Of a DNA stretch of 64,000 nucleotides, positions 15,851-23,804 are shown piece by piece; the first letter of the stretch is position 1, and each line of letters opens with the position of its first letter. The stretch is from Salegentibacter_A chungangensis. Lineage in GTDB: Bacteria; Bacteroidota; Bacteroidia; Flavobacteriales; Flavobacteriaceae. Location of the stretch: positions 186,001 to 250,000 of the forward strand of contig NZ_JBHTLI010000001.1 of the NCBI RefSeq assembly GCF_042678405.1, given 5' to 3'. Both the position numbers and the translations under genes were made by a program. The notes below the pieces were generated by a model, which saw only the letters and a program-made list of their open reading frames with translations, was not told the origin of the DNA and made no database searches.

Positions 15851-16678
15851 ATGGCTAAGATAACCGCCGCAGAAGTTAACAAATTAAGAAAAGCTACCGG
15901 TGCCGGTATGATGGATTGCAAGAAGGCACTTGTAGAAGTTGATGGTGATTTTGACAAGGCTATTGAAGTTCTTCGTAAAAAAGGACAAAAAGTAGCAGCT
16001 AAGAGAGCTGACAGGGATTCTTCAGAAGGTGCTGCAATTGCTAAAACCAATGCAGACAACACTAAAGGAGCTATCATTTCACTTAACTGTGAGACCGATT
16101 TCGTTGCCAAGAACGACGATTTCGTAAACCTTGCTAACGACCTTGCTGAACTTGCTCTTAACTACGCGACTAAAGAAGAACTTTTAGCTGCTGAGTACAA
16201 AGGGATCACTGTTCAGGAGAAACTTACTGAGCAAACAGGTGTTATCGGAGAGAAGATCGAGATAGGTGCATTCAAAACTCTTGAAGCTCCATTCGTAGGA
16301 TCTTACATCCATGCTGGTAACAAGATCGCTGTTGTAACCGGTCTTTCTAAGAACGTAGACGGTGCCGAAGAGATCGCTAAAGATGTTTCTATGCAGGCTG
16401 CAGCTATGAATCCTATCGCCCTTAACGAAGAAGGTGTAGACCAGGAGACTATCGACAAAGAGATCGAGATCGCTAAAGATACACTTCGTCAGGAAGGGAA
16501 GCCTGAAGAAATGCTTGACAAGATCGCTCAAGGTAAGATCAAGCGTTACTTCAAGGACAACACCCTTGTTAACCAGGCTTTCATCAAAGACAGCAAACAA
16601 AGCGTTGCAGATTACGTAAAAACTGCAGATTCTGAACTTACAGTAGTAGGTTTTGAAAGAGTTGCTCTTGGAGAGTAA
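15851..16678 (+). CDS. tsf: Translation elongation factor Ts
   Basis: The 275-residue protein is EF-Ts, the nucleotide exchange factor for EF-Tu. It has the N-terminal UBA-like domain with VNKLRKATGAGMMDCKKAL, the core motif SLNCETDFVAKNDDF and SYIHAGNKIAVV, and a C-terminal segment NTLVNQAFIKD. The length is usual for Bacteroidota. It follows rpsB by 87 bases, the nearly universal arrangement, and ends at a terminator at about 16702. Confidence 0.98.
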   Translation: MAKITAAEVNKLRKATGAGMMDCKKALVEVDGDFDKAIEVLRKKGQKVAAKRADRDSSEGAAIAKTNADNTKGAIISLNCETDFVAKNDDFVNLANDLAELALNYATKEELLAAEYKGITVQEKLTEQTGVIGEKIEIGAFKTLEAPFVGSYIHAGNKIAVVTGLSKNVDGAEEIAKDVSMQAAAMNPIALNEEGVDQETIDKEIEIAKDTLRQEGKPEEMLDKIAQGKIKRYFKDNTLVNQAFIKDSKQSVADYVKTADSELTVVGFERVALGE

Positions 16679-16700
16679 TTCCGTTTTATAATTATATTCT

Positions 16701-16731
16701 AAACCGCTTCCCAAAAGAAGCGGTTTTTTTA
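16701..16731 (+). terminator. Terminator after tsf
   Basis: A 9-bp stem (AACCGCTTC / GAAGCGGTT) is followed by a run of T. It ends about 10 bases before the next start codon, so the next gene must rely on read-through or an internal promoter. Confidence 0.85.
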
Positions 16732-16740
16732 ATTTTAGGT

Positions 16741-17463
16741 ATGTCACAAAAACCATTTCAATTCAAAGAATTCAGCGTTTCACAGGACCGATGCGCGATG
16801 AAAATAGGAACTGACGGAGTCTTACTTGGTGCCTGGGCTCCAATCAAAGATTCTGCTTTCTCCATACTGGACATTGGAGCAGGAACTGGAGTACTCGCTT
16901 TAATGATGGCCCAGCGCTCTTCAGCAGAGCTTATAGACGCCCTGGAGATCGATGAGAATGCCTACGAGCAGGCCGTGGAGAATTTCGAGGCCAGTGACTG
17001 GGGTGACCGGTTATTTTGTTATCACGCCGCCTTTGATGAGTTTGTTGAAGAAATGGAAGAGGAAGAAAAATACGACCTCATCGTTTCAAACCCTCCCTTC
17101 TACTCTGCCGAATATACTTCCGGAGATGCCGAAAGGGACCAGGCAAGGTTCGCGGAAGCACTGCCTTTCAATGAACTACTGGATGGTGTATCCAGGCTGC
17201 TTTCCCCCGAAGGAAACTTCTGTGTCATCATTCCTTTTACAGAAGAAGAGAATTTCCTTAAGCTTGCAGAACAATCCGGGCTATTTCCACAGAAGATCAC
17301 CAGGGTTAAAGGCAACAAGGAAAGTAAAATCAAAAGAAGTCTTATGTCCTTGGGCTTTGAAAAAACCGGGCCGGAGACCGATGAACTCATCATTGAAATT
17401 TCCCGGCATAATTACACCGAAGAATACCGGAACCTGGTTTCCCCTTTCTATCTGAAATTATAA
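16741..17463 (+). CDS. trmN6: tRNA1(Val) (adenine(37)-N6)-methyltransferase
   Basis: The 240-residue class I SAM-dependent methyltransferase has motif I DIGAGTGVLALMMAQR (about 47-62), an acidic residue ending strand 2 (ALEID), and the amino-methylating catalytic motif NPPFYSAE. The pattern FQFKEFSVSQDRCAMKIGTDGVLLGAW at the N terminus is typical of YfiC/TrmN6, which methylates A37 of tRNA1-Val. It starts about 10 bases after the tsf terminator without an obvious Shine-Dalgarno, which is normal for Bacteroidota. It could be another small-RNA or protein N6-adenine methyltransferase, but the family match is good. Confidence 0.88.
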   Translation: MSQKPFQFKEFSVSQDRCAMKIGTDGVLLGAWAPIKDSAFSILDIGAGTGVLALMMAQRSSAELIDALEIDENAYEQAVENFEASDWGDRLFCYHAAFDEFVEEMEEEEKYDLIVSNPPFYSAEYTSGDAERDQARFAEALPFNELLDGVSRLLSPEGNFCVIIPFTEEENFLKLAEQSGLFPQKITRVKGNKESKIKRSLMSLGFEKTGPETDELIIEISRHNYTEEYRNLVSPFYLKL

Positions 17464-17471
17464 TTTTAAAA

Positions 17472-17502
17472 TTGTTTGCTATAAAAGTCTTGGCTACATT
17501 TG
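17472..17502 (+). promoter_or_regulatory. Promoter of the acyl-CoA dehydrogenase gene
   Basis: TTG at 17472-17474 and TACATTTG at 17495-17502 are separated by 20 bases, and the start codon is 18 bases downstream. This matches the Bacteroidota promoter form. Confidence 0.55.
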
Positions 17503-17520
17503 TGAATAAACCCAACTAAA

Positions 17521-18696
17521 ATGAAACCAGACCTTTTTCAAGCTCCTGACTACTACAATATTGACGAGCTTTTAACAGACGAACATAAAATGGTTCGCGA
17601 CGCCGCCCGGGAATGGGTGAAACGCGAAGTATCACCTATAATTGAAGATGCAGCCCAGGAAGCTAAATTTCCTGAATCCATTATCGGCGGACTCGCAGAA
17701 ATTGGTGCTTTTGGACCATATATTCCCGAGGAATACGGCGGGGCCGGTCTCGACCAGATCTCTTACGGACTTATAATGCAGGAGATCGAAAGAGGAGACA
17801 GCGGTGTACGTTCCACCGCTTCGGTTCAGTCCTCTCTTGTGATGTATCCTATTTTTAAATATGGGACCGAAGAACAACGCAAAAAATACTTACCTAAACT
17901 CGCCACGGGTGAAATGATGGGCTGTTTCGGCCTTACCGAACCCGACTACGGATCTAATCCAGGCGGAATGGTGACTAACTTCAAGGACAAAGGAGACCAT
18001 TATTTGCTTAACGGTGCGAAAATGTGGATCTCCAACGCCCCTTTTGCCGATATCGCGATCGTGTGGGCCAAGAATGAAGAAGGACGCATTCACGGGCTCA
18101 TAGTTGAAAGAGGAATGGAAGGATTCACCACCCCTGAAACTCACAACAAATGGTCACTAAGAGCCAGCGCCACCGGAGAGCTCATCTTTGACAATGTAAA
18201 AGTTCCCAAAGAGAACCTTATGCCGAATAAAAGCGGCCTGGGAGCTCCTCTTGGGTGTTTGGACTCCGCACGATACGGAATTGCCTGGGGCGCCATTGGA
18301 GCCGCTATGGACTGTTATGACACTGCCCTGCGCTATGCCAAGGAAAGAGTTCAGTTTGACAAACCCATCGCTTCAAAACAGCTCCAGCAGAAGAAACTGG
18401 CAGAGATGATCACCGAGATCACCAAAGCCCAGCTTATGGCCTGGAGACTTGGAGTAATGAGAAATGAAGGCAAAGCAACTTCAGCCCAGATCTCTATGGC
18501 CAAACGTAATAATGTGGAAATGGCTATTAAAATAGCAAGGGAAGCAAGACAGATCCTTGGAGGAATGGGAATCACAGGAGAATACAGCATTATGAGACAT
18601 ATGATGAACCTGGAAAGCGTGATCACTTATGAAGGTACGCACGACATTCATCTGCTGATCACCGGAATGGACATTACCGGAATGCCGGCTTTCTAA
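17521..18696 (+). CDS. gcdH: Acyl-CoA dehydrogenase, glutaryl-CoA dehydrogenase type
   Basis: The 391-residue flavoprotein has the acyl-CoA dehydrogenase fold. Signatures are FGLTEPDYGSNPGGM (flavin-binding), MWISNAPFADIAIVWAK, the helical C domain with RQILGGMGITGEYS, and the catalytic-base segment TYEGTHDIHLLITG. The Glu in YEGTHDIH and the overall pattern match glutaryl-CoA dehydrogenase, which oxidises and decarboxylates glutaryl-CoA to crotonyl-CoA in lysine and tryptophan breakdown, passing electrons to ETF. It is monocistronic with its own promoter. The window also holds a saccharopine dehydrogenase gene, but 24 kb away. Confidence 0.88.
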   Translation: MKPDLFQAPDYYNIDELLTDEHKMVRDAAREWVKREVSPIIEDAAQEAKFPESIIGGLAEIGAFGPYIPEEYGGAGLDQISYGLIMQEIERGDSGVRSTASVQSSLVMYPIFKYGTEEQRKKYLPKLATGEMMGCFGLTEPDYGSNPGGMVTNFKDKGDHYLLNGAKMWISNAPFADIAIVWAKNEEGRIHGLIVERGMEGFTTPETHNKWSLRASATGELIFDNVKVPKENLMPNKSGLGAPLGCLDSARYGIAWGAIGAAMDCYDTALRYAKERVQFDKPIASKQLQQKKLAEMITEITKAQLMAWRLGVMRNEGKATSAQISMAKRNNVEMAIKIAREARQILGGMGITGEYSIMRHMMNLESVITYEGTHDIHLLITGMDITGMPAF

Positions 18697-18713
18697 TTCC
18701 CGGGATTAAAATA

Positions 18714-18893
18714 TTACAAAAGATCAAAACAGGGGCAGCGTTTACAACGTTTGCCCTTTTTATATTTTTCACAACATTCTTTCTTGAGGGGTTTCGGCTT
18801 TTTGGCCACCACCCCCTCCATTTGGAGATAGTCTTCAGACTTTTTTGAATAAAAGACTATAACGTTATATGAAGCTCTTATTCCGGTACTCAT
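18714..18893 (-). CDS. Small Cys-rich conserved protein (59 aa)
   Basis: A 59-residue frame on the minus strand starts with ATG at 18893 and stops at 18714. The C-terminal third is strongly basic with a CC pair and a C-x2-C-x-C cluster (CCEKYKKGKRCKRCPC), six cysteines in all, which could bind zinc or an iron-sulfur cluster. The N-terminal half shows a short strand-like VIVFYSKKSEDYLQME. I believe similar short CCEKYKKG-type proteins are scattered in Bacteroidota, but cannot verify it here. Its 3' end overlaps the putative terminator of the convergent dehydrogenase gene. An internal ATG at Met25 is an alternative start. Confidence 0.65.
   Translation of the reverse strand: MSTGIRASYNVIVFYSKKSEDYLQMEGVVAKKPKPLKKECCEKYKKGKRCKRCPCFDLL
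18731..18765 (+). terminator. Probable terminator of the acyl-CoA dehydrogenase gene
   Basis: An imperfect stem with GGGCA/TGCCC and CGTT/AACG arms is followed by TTTTTATATTTTT on the plus strand. It overlaps the 3' end of the minus-strand Cys-rich frame. Confidence 0.5.
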
Positions 18894-18957
18894 AGTTTTT
18901 AATATAGCCTAAAAACCTGAATCTTAGCGTTAAATGTCCGACAAAAATTCCTTAAGA

Positions 18958-18989
18958 TTTGAGATTCCGAAGACTGCGTAATACTTTTG
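18958..18989 (+). promoter_or_regulatory. Promoter of the DUF3050 gene
   Basis: TTTG at 18958-18961 and TACTTTTG at 18982-18989 are separated by 20 bases; the ATG is 19 bases downstream. Both elements match the Bacteroidota consensus. Confidence 0.6.
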
Positions 18990-19008
18990 CAAAAAATGAA
19001 GAGCGCAT

Positions 19009-19785
19009 ATGATAAAAGAGATCAATAAGAGTCTGCAACCACAAATCGAGCAACTTTTAAATCATCCTTTATATAACAAGATCAATACTCCTCAACAGCT
19101 TCAGACCTTTATGGAGCATCACGTTTTCGCGGTCTGGGATTTTATGTCCCTGCTTACTGCGTTACAGGAGAGGTTAACCAAGACCACTAATCCGTGGCTT
19201 CCGGTAGGGAATCCTGAAACCCGTTATCTTATTAATGAGATCGTCCTGGCTGAAGAGACCGATGTGAATCTCTATGGAAAGCATCAGAGTCATTTTGAAA
19301 TGTATCTGGACGCGATGAAGGCCAGCGGAGCGAATACTCAAAAAGCAAAGGATTTTCTTTTCCAGGTCTCTCACGGAACCGATATCTTCCTGATTATCGC
19401 CACCAGTAAGATCCCGGTAAGCGTCAAACAGTTCCTCAAATTCACTTTTGAGGTGATCTCTGAAGCTAAACCACATAAGATAGCGGCAGCCTTCACATTT
19501 GGTCGCGAAGGGCTTATCCCGGGAATGTTCACCTCGATCATAGAAAATATCCAGGAAAAATTCCCTGAAGAAGACCTGAAATTATTCAAATATTACTTTG
19601 ACCGCCATATTGAACTCGACGATGATGAGCACGGGCCAATGGCTTACGAGATGGTAAAACAACTTTGCGGTGACGATGAGAAAAAATGGGAAGAAGTAAA
19701 AGAAACCGCTGTCCAATCCCTGGAAAGCCGCATTAAATTATGGGATGGGATCGAAGAGGAAGTTAGTGAAGGTGTTCTGGTATAA
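19009..19785 (+). CDS. DUF3050 family protein (heme-oxygenase-like fold)
   Basis: The 258-residue, mostly helical protein matches the DUF3050 pattern: an N-terminal HPLYNKINTPQQLQTFMEHHVFAVWDFMSLL, a central NEIVLAEETDVN, and a C-terminal HIELDDDEHGPMAYEMVKQL. Conserved His and Glu residues in two helical pairs are compatible with the di-iron heme-oxygenase-like fold, in which several oxidases have recently been recognised. No catalytic activity is established for this group as far as I know. It is a single-gene unit with a good promoter and a strong bidirectional terminator. Confidence 0.85.
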   Translation: MIKEINKSLQPQIEQLLNHPLYNKINTPQQLQTFMEHHVFAVWDFMSLLTALQERLTKTTNPWLPVGNPETRYLINEIVLAEETDVNLYGKHQSHFEMYLDAMKASGANTQKAKDFLFQVSHGTDIFLIIATSKIPVSVKQFLKFTFEVISEAKPHKIAAAFTFGREGLIPGMFTSIIENIQEKFPEEDLKLFKYYFDRHIELDDDEHGPMAYEMVKQLCGDDEKKWEEVKETAVQSLESRIKLWDGIEEEVSEGVLV

Positions 19786-19808
19786 TGCAGAATTTGAACA
19801 ATGATCCA

Positions 19809-19846
19809 ATAAAAAATCCGGTTAATTCTAACCGGATTTTTTATTG
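19809..19846. terminator. Bidirectional terminator between the DUF3050 and ferredoxin genes
   Basis: An A-run, a TCCGGTTA stem, a short loop, the TAACCGGA arm and a T-run give a symmetric hairpin that can end both convergent transcripts. Confidence 0.88.
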
Positions 19847-19849
19847 TTT

Positions 19850-20185
19850 TTAATTTGATTCAGGAGCCAGTTTGACCTCCAGCCCGTCCAGTTCCTCGGT
19901 GATCGGGATCTGGCAGCTTAACCGGCTGTTGTCTTCCACAAAAAATGCCTGATCCAGCATATCTTCTTCCTCATAACTCTTTTCAGGAAGCATATGCTCA
20001 AGGTTCATAACATAACACTGGCAGGAAGCACACATCGCCATTCCCCCACAAATCCCGATGGTCCCTTCAGGAGCAAGCTCAAAAGAACGAACAACTTCCA
20101 TCAGGTTCATATTCATATCGGTAGGGGCATCTACCGTATGTGCTTCTCCTTCCCGGTCTATAATGGTTATTTTAATATCAGACAT
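19850..20185 (-). CDS. Adrenodoxin-type [2Fe-2S] ferredoxin
   Basis: The 111-residue protein has the four cluster ligands in ISC/adrenodoxin spacing: Cys46-x5-Cys52-x2-Cys55 and Cys91. An extra Cys57 sits beside them. The acidic EEEDMLDQA segment between ligands is typical of this subgroup and contacts the reductase. It is a one-electron carrier, probably used for Fe-S cluster assembly or a monooxygenase. It lies 51 bases downstream of the ferredoxin-NADP reductase gene on the same strand, so the pair probably forms an NADPH-reductase-ferredoxin chain linked to the Mrp/NifU genes upstream. Confidence 0.92.
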   Translation of the reverse strand: MSDIKITIIDREGEAHTVDAPTDMNMNLMEVVRSFELAPEGTIGICGGMAMCASCQCYVMNLEHMLPEKSYEEEDMLDQAFFVEDNSRLSCQIPITEELDGLEVKLAPESN

Positions 20186-20236
20186 AAACTAGATCCTTAC
20201 CTTCCCGATCTTTCTGTTCAGGAAGATTTATATTAT

Positions 20237-21298
20237 TTAATTGATGCTTTTTACTACTTCTCTTTTAGCTTCCTTCTTGCTGCCGTCAAATCCGCTAACC
20301 CCGCTCACGGTAGTATACTTCATCACGTATTTCTTGTCAGGGAAGATTCTCTGGTAGGCGCTTTGACACATAATTGCAGCTTCGTGGAAACCACAAAGGA
20401 TAAGCTTTAGTTTTCCCGGGTATGTATTCACATCGCCTATGGCGTAGATGCCAGGAATATTGGTCTCATAATCGTAAGAATTGTTCACCTTAATGGCATT
20501 CTTTTCGATCTCCAGCCCCCAGTCTGCAATCGGCCCGAGTTTGGGAGAAAGTCCGAATAGCGGGATGAAATAATCGGTTTCTTTCACCTCTTCTTCCATC
20601 GCCTTATCCTTATGCCTTATCACGACGGAATTCAGCTCATCTTCACCTTTCAGGTCTACCACCTCGGCATCGGTGATCAGCTTGATCTTCCCAAGTTTGG
20701 ATAACTCTTCGACCTTTTCAACCGAATCCAGGGCACCACGGAAATCCTTCCGGCGGTGTACGAGGGAAACTTCAGAAGCGATCTCGGCAAGATAAATGGC
20801 CCAGTCCAGGGCTGAATCTCCACCTCCGGCAATTACCACTCTTTTATCCTTATAAATTTCGGGCTCGCGTATGATATAAGCCACGCCCTTATCTTCATAA
20901 TCCTTGATATTGGCAATAGGGGGTTTTCTGGGCTCAAAACTACCAAGGCCTCCGGCAATAACAACCACCGGCGCGTGGTGTTTCGTGCCTTTATTAGTGG
21001 TCACTATAAAGCTCCCGTCTTCCTGTTTATCTATGGTCTGGGCTCTTTCTCCCAGGGTGAACCCGGGCTCAAAAGGCCTGATCTGTTCCATAAGATTATC
21101 TACCAGGTCTCCGGCAAGTACCTCCGGAAATCCGGGAATATCATAAATAGGTTTCTTAGGATATATTTCGGAACACTGCCCTCCCGGCTGCGGCAAGGCA
21201 TCTATAAGGTGACATTTCAGTTTCAATAAACCTGCTTCAAATACTGCAAACAGCCCGGTTGGCCCCGCGCCTATGATAAGTATATCAGTTTTAATCAT
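20237..21298 (-). CDS. Ferredoxin-NADP reductase, thioredoxin-reductase-like type
   Basis: The 353-residue protein has an FAD-binding GAGPTGLFAVFEAG near the N terminus, GGQCSEIYPKKPIYDIPG, a second dinucleotide site GGGDSALDWA for NAD(P)H, and a C-terminal FAD segment GIYAIGDV. The redox-active CxxC of thioredoxin reductase is absent, which marks the type 2 ferredoxin-NADP reductase (YumC-like) subgroup. It should move electrons from NADPH to the ferredoxin encoded next to it. It lies between the NifU-domain gene (33 bases upstream) and the ferredoxin gene, in one probable operon. Confidence 0.92.
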   Translation of the reverse strand: MIKTDILIIGAGPTGLFAVFEAGLLKLKCHLIDALPQPGGQCSEIYPKKPIYDIPGFPEVLAGDLVDNLMEQIRPFEPGFTLGERAQTIDKQEDGSFIVTTNKGTKHHAPVVVIAGGLGSFEPRKPPIANIKDYEDKGVAYIIREPEIYKDKRVVIAGGGDSALDWAIYLAEIASEVSLVHRRKDFRGALDSVEKVEELSKLGKIKLITDAEVVDLKGEDELNSVVIRHKDKAMEEEVKETDYFIPLFGLSPKLGPIADWGLEIEKNAIKVNNSYDYETNIPGIYAIGDVNTYPGKLKLILCGFHEAAIMCQSAYQRIFPDKKYVMKYTTVSGVSGFDGSKKEAKREVVKSIN

Positions 21299-21331
21299 CC
21301 CTTTTTCAAAATTTGGTCGTAAAGCAAGGCT

Positions 21332-21574
21332 TTACTTTTCAATATTTACCACTTGTTCTATTTGTGGCACATATTTCTTTATGGTCATTTCCACTCCCGA
21401 CTTCAGCGTCATCTGGTTCACCGTGCATCCTACACAGGCACCTTCCAGCTGAACTTTTACCAAACGGTCATCTTCAATGGAAACCAAAGAAATATTCCCG
21501 CCGTCACTTTCCAGGAAAGGACGGATCTCGGCTAAAGCCTTTTCTACATTCACTTTAACTTCTTCGCTTGTCAT
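21332..21574 (-). CDS. NifU C-terminal domain protein (Fe-S scaffold/carrier)
   Basis: The 80-residue protein is a stand-alone NifU C-terminal (Nfu) domain: IRPFLESDGGNISLV, followed by the cluster-binding CVGC (Cys47 and Cys50), then QMTLKSGVEMTI. Nfu proteins hold a [4Fe-4S] or [2Fe-2S] cluster at a dimer interface and pass it to target enzymes. Its start codon directly abuts the stop of the Mrp gene with no intergenic base, so the two are translationally linked. Confidence 0.93.
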   Translation of the reverse strand: MTSEEVKVNVEKALAEIRPFLESDGGNISLVSIEDDRLVKVQLEGACVGCTVNQMTLKSGVEMTIKKYVPQIEQVVNIEK

Positions 21575-22717
21575 TTACTTCTTTTTAACCGCACTACACC
21601 CAGCCATAGTGGTGATCTTGATCGCTTCGGTTGGAGGTAAGCTTTTGTTTCTGTTTACTGTTTCCTGCACCATATTCTTGGTAAGCTCTTCGAAGGAAGC
21701 TTCCAAAGGAGTTGCAGTCTGTAATGCTGCCGGACGTCCTATATCTCCCGATTCTCTCAGGCTTTGTACCAACGGAACTTCTCCCAGGAATGGCACCTGC
21801 AGGTCGTCAGCAAGGTTTTTTGCTCCTTTTTCCCCGAAGATATAATACTTGTTCTCCGGAAGTTCTTCAGGAGTAAAATAAGCCATATTCTCTACGATCC
21901 CCAGGACAGGAACGTTAATGCTCTCCTGCTGGAACATCGCCACTCCTTTTCTGGCGTCGGCAAGGGCCACATTTTGTGGGGTACTCACCACAACGGCTCC
22001 GGTAATTGGAAGCGACTGCATAATGGAAAGGTGGATATCACCTGTTCCCGGAGGAAGATCTACCAATAGAAAATCAAGTTCACCCCAGGCCGCATCAAAA
22101 ATCATCTGATTTAGTGCCTTTGCCGCCATAGGTCCTCTCCAGACTACCGCCTGGTTTGGCTTGGTAAAGAACCCTATAGAAAGGATCTTCACGCCATAAT
22201 TCTCTACGGGTTTCATCTTGGACTTCCCGTCTACATTAACCGAAAGTGGTCGCTCTGCTTCCACATCGAACATAATAGGCGCAGATGGCCCGTAAATATC
22301 GGCATCAAGAATACCAACTTTAAAGCCCATCTTTGAAAGCGTCACGGCCATATTAGCAGTAACGGTAGATTTTCCTACCCCGCCTTTTCCGGAAGCCACG
22401 GCAATAATATTTGTGATTCCCGGAATGGGTTTCCCCTTAATTTCAGGTTTTTTCTTCTCTGGAGCATTTACTTTGATGTTCACCTTCACTTTGGCCTTTT
22501 CATAAACCTTTTCGTGAATGGCTTTCATCACATCAACTTCGGCTCTTTTCTTAATATGCAAGGCCGGTGTGCTCATTACCAGGTCTACTACAACCTCATC
22601 ACCAAAGGTCATCACATTCTGTACGACCCCGCTTTCTACCATATTCTGACCATCTCCGGCAACCGAAATGGTTTCAAGCGCCTTTAAAATATCTTTTCTG
22701 TTTAATTTCATAGACAA
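21575..22717 (-). CDS. Mrp/ApbC-family P-loop ATPase (Fe-S carrier) without the CxxC motif
   Basis: The 380-residue protein has an N-terminal MIP18-like domain (about 5-85), a deviant Walker A ASGKGGVGKST, and the signature DADIYGPSAPIM, DLPPGTGD and STPQNVALADARKG. In most Mrp/ApbC proteins a CPHC-type pair that binds the cluster follows ENMAYF; here the segment reads TPEELPENKYYIFG, and the only cysteine is near the C terminus (AGCSA). So the family assignment is firm, but cluster binding by the usual residues is not possible. It is the first gene of an operon with NifU, ferredoxin reductase and ferredoxin. Met3 is an alternative start. Confidence 0.93.
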   Translation of the reverse strand: MSMKLNRKDILKALETISVAGDGQNMVESGVVQNVMTFGDEVVVDLVMSTPALHIKKRAEVDVMKAIHEKVYEKAKVKVNIKVNAPEKKKPEIKGKPIPGITNIIAVASGKGGVGKSTVTANMAVTLSKMGFKVGILDADIYGPSAPIMFDVEAERPLSVNVDGKSKMKPVENYGVKILSIGFFTKPNQAVVWRGPMAAKALNQMIFDAAWGELDFLLVDLPPGTGDIHLSIMQSLPITGAVVVSTPQNVALADARKGVAMFQQESINVPVLGIVENMAYFTPEELPENKYYIFGEKGAKNLADDLQVPFLGEVPLVQSLRESGDIGRPAALQTATPLEASFEELTKNMVQETVNRNKSLPPTEAIKITTMAGCSAVKKK

Positions 22718-22759
22718 ATTTTAATCAATTCAGATGCTTATATAGATTGATTCTAAATG

Positions 22760-22767
22760 CAAATATA
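22760..22767 (-). promoter_or_regulatory. -7 element (TATATTTG) of the Mrp operon
   Basis: An exact minus-strand TAnnTTTG match lies about 43 bases upstream of the start. CGAA at 22787-22790 on the plus strand gives a TTCG -33 box with 19-base spacing. Confidence 0.5.
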
Positions 22768-22794
22768 GGTGGAAAAGCTAAGATAGCGAAGTAT

Positions 22795-22840
22795 TTAGCT
22801 ATAATTGATTTATGACTGTATAAAGCCCGGTTATAGCTAA
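22795..22840. repeat. 10-bp inverted repeat downstream of the atl gene
   Basis: TTAGCTATAA (22795-22804) and its perfect complement (22831-22840) flank 26 bases. It may act as a weak transcript end for the minus-strand trmB-lysE-atl unit; no strong U-run is seen. Confidence 0.4.
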
Positions 22841-22847
22841 AAACAGG

Positions 22848-23183
22848 CTATAATTCGTCGGAAGGATCCCAGAATATGTCCTGGAAATTCTGAATTTGAC
22901 CTTCCACCACTTTCACACCTTCTTCTTCCAGAAGCTGTTGCATGGCATTGGTGCCTCCAAAATGGCTTTTCCCGGTTAATAATCCGTTTCGGTTCACCAC
23001 CCTGTGTGCAGGCACATCTTCTATATTTTTGGAAGCGTTCATCGCCCAGCCCACCATTCTTGCACTCTGAGGAGAACCCAAAACCCTGGCGATGGCTCCG
23101 TAAGAGGTCACCCTTCCGTATGGGATTTTACGAGCTACTTCATACACCCGCTCAAAGAAATTTTCATTCCCCGCTAAAGTCAT
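22848..23183 (-). CDS. Alkyltransferase-like protein (MGMT fold, no catalytic Cys)
   Basis: The 111-residue protein matches the DNA-binding domain of O6-alkylguanine-DNA alkyltransferase (IPYGRVTSYGAIARVLG, then SARMVGWAMNA, then HRVVNRNGLLTG). The reactive PCHR motif reads PAHR, with Ala59 where the acceptor cysteine would be. Such ATL proteins cannot remove alkyl groups, but bind O6-alkylguanine, flip it, and recruit nucleotide excision repair. The start overlaps the lysE-type gene by four bases, indicating coupling in the trmB-lysE-atl operon. Confidence 0.9.
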   Translation of the reverse strand: MTLAGNENFFERVYEVARKIPYGRVTSYGAIARVLGSPQSARMVGWAMNASKNIEDVPAHRVVNRNGLLTGKSHFGGTNAMQQLLEEEGVKVVEGQIQNFQDIFWDPSDEL

Positions 23184-23800
23184 AAGTTATAGATCCTGAT
23201 TACAGTAATAATGATGAGTACCAGCATCAAAAAGGCCATAAAGTAATTAGAGTACTTTGCGAAACTTTCGGTCTTCTTTTCAATGTTCACAAAGAACAGT
23301 ACATACAAATACAAGCTGGTAAATGTTCCGAGGGAACCGGCAAGTGCAAAGGAGATCACCCTGGACCAGTCATACTCCAAGCCCACACCAACATTCATTG
23401 CCCCGGCAATAGCCACAAAATACGGGATAGGAAAAACATTCAACACGGCCACCAGCATCCCTTTATAGATACTATTGGACTGCGGTTTCTTGGAATGTTT
23501 GGCTATCCCCCCACGCTTTGCCTTACTAAAGAAATAGACCCCTAAAAGAATAAAGATAACAAGGGCTGCCCGGAGTAAGATATTCTGAACAAAGGGATGG
23601 GTAAAGATGTATTTGGCCAGCATAACAGCCACCAAAGCCTGAAAAAGGACTACGATGGCGGCACCTACGGCCACGTAAAGCCCATTTTTCTTTCCTCGCT
23701 CCACACAGGTCTTGGCAACGGTCATATTTACCAGTCCCGGTGGCACTACCCCAAGAAGTGCTGCAAAGTATGTGATTAAAAAGAGTTTCGTTTCTTCCAA
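23180..23800 (-). CDS. LysE-family translocator
   Basis: The 206-residue protein has about six transmembrane helices, with the family motif GVVPPGLVNM near residues 17-26 and a conserved C-terminal half (IAGAMNVG and ALAGSLGTF). LysE/RhtB proteins export amino acids or related small metabolites. The substrate cannot be told from sequence. It starts four bases after the trmB stop and overlaps the atl gene at its 3' end, so it is the middle gene of an operon. Confidence 0.87.
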   Translation of the reverse strand: MEETKLFLITYFAALLGVVPPGLVNMTVAKTCVERGKKNGLYVAVGAAIVVLFQALVAVMLAKYIFTHPFVQNILLRAALVIFILLGVYFFSKAKRGGIAKHSKKPQSNSIYKGMLVAVLNVFPIPYFVAIAGAMNVGVGLEYDWSRVISFALAGSLGTFTSLYLYVLFFVNIEKKTESFAKYSNYFMAFLMLVLIIITVIRIYNL

Positions 23801-23804
23801 AGGC

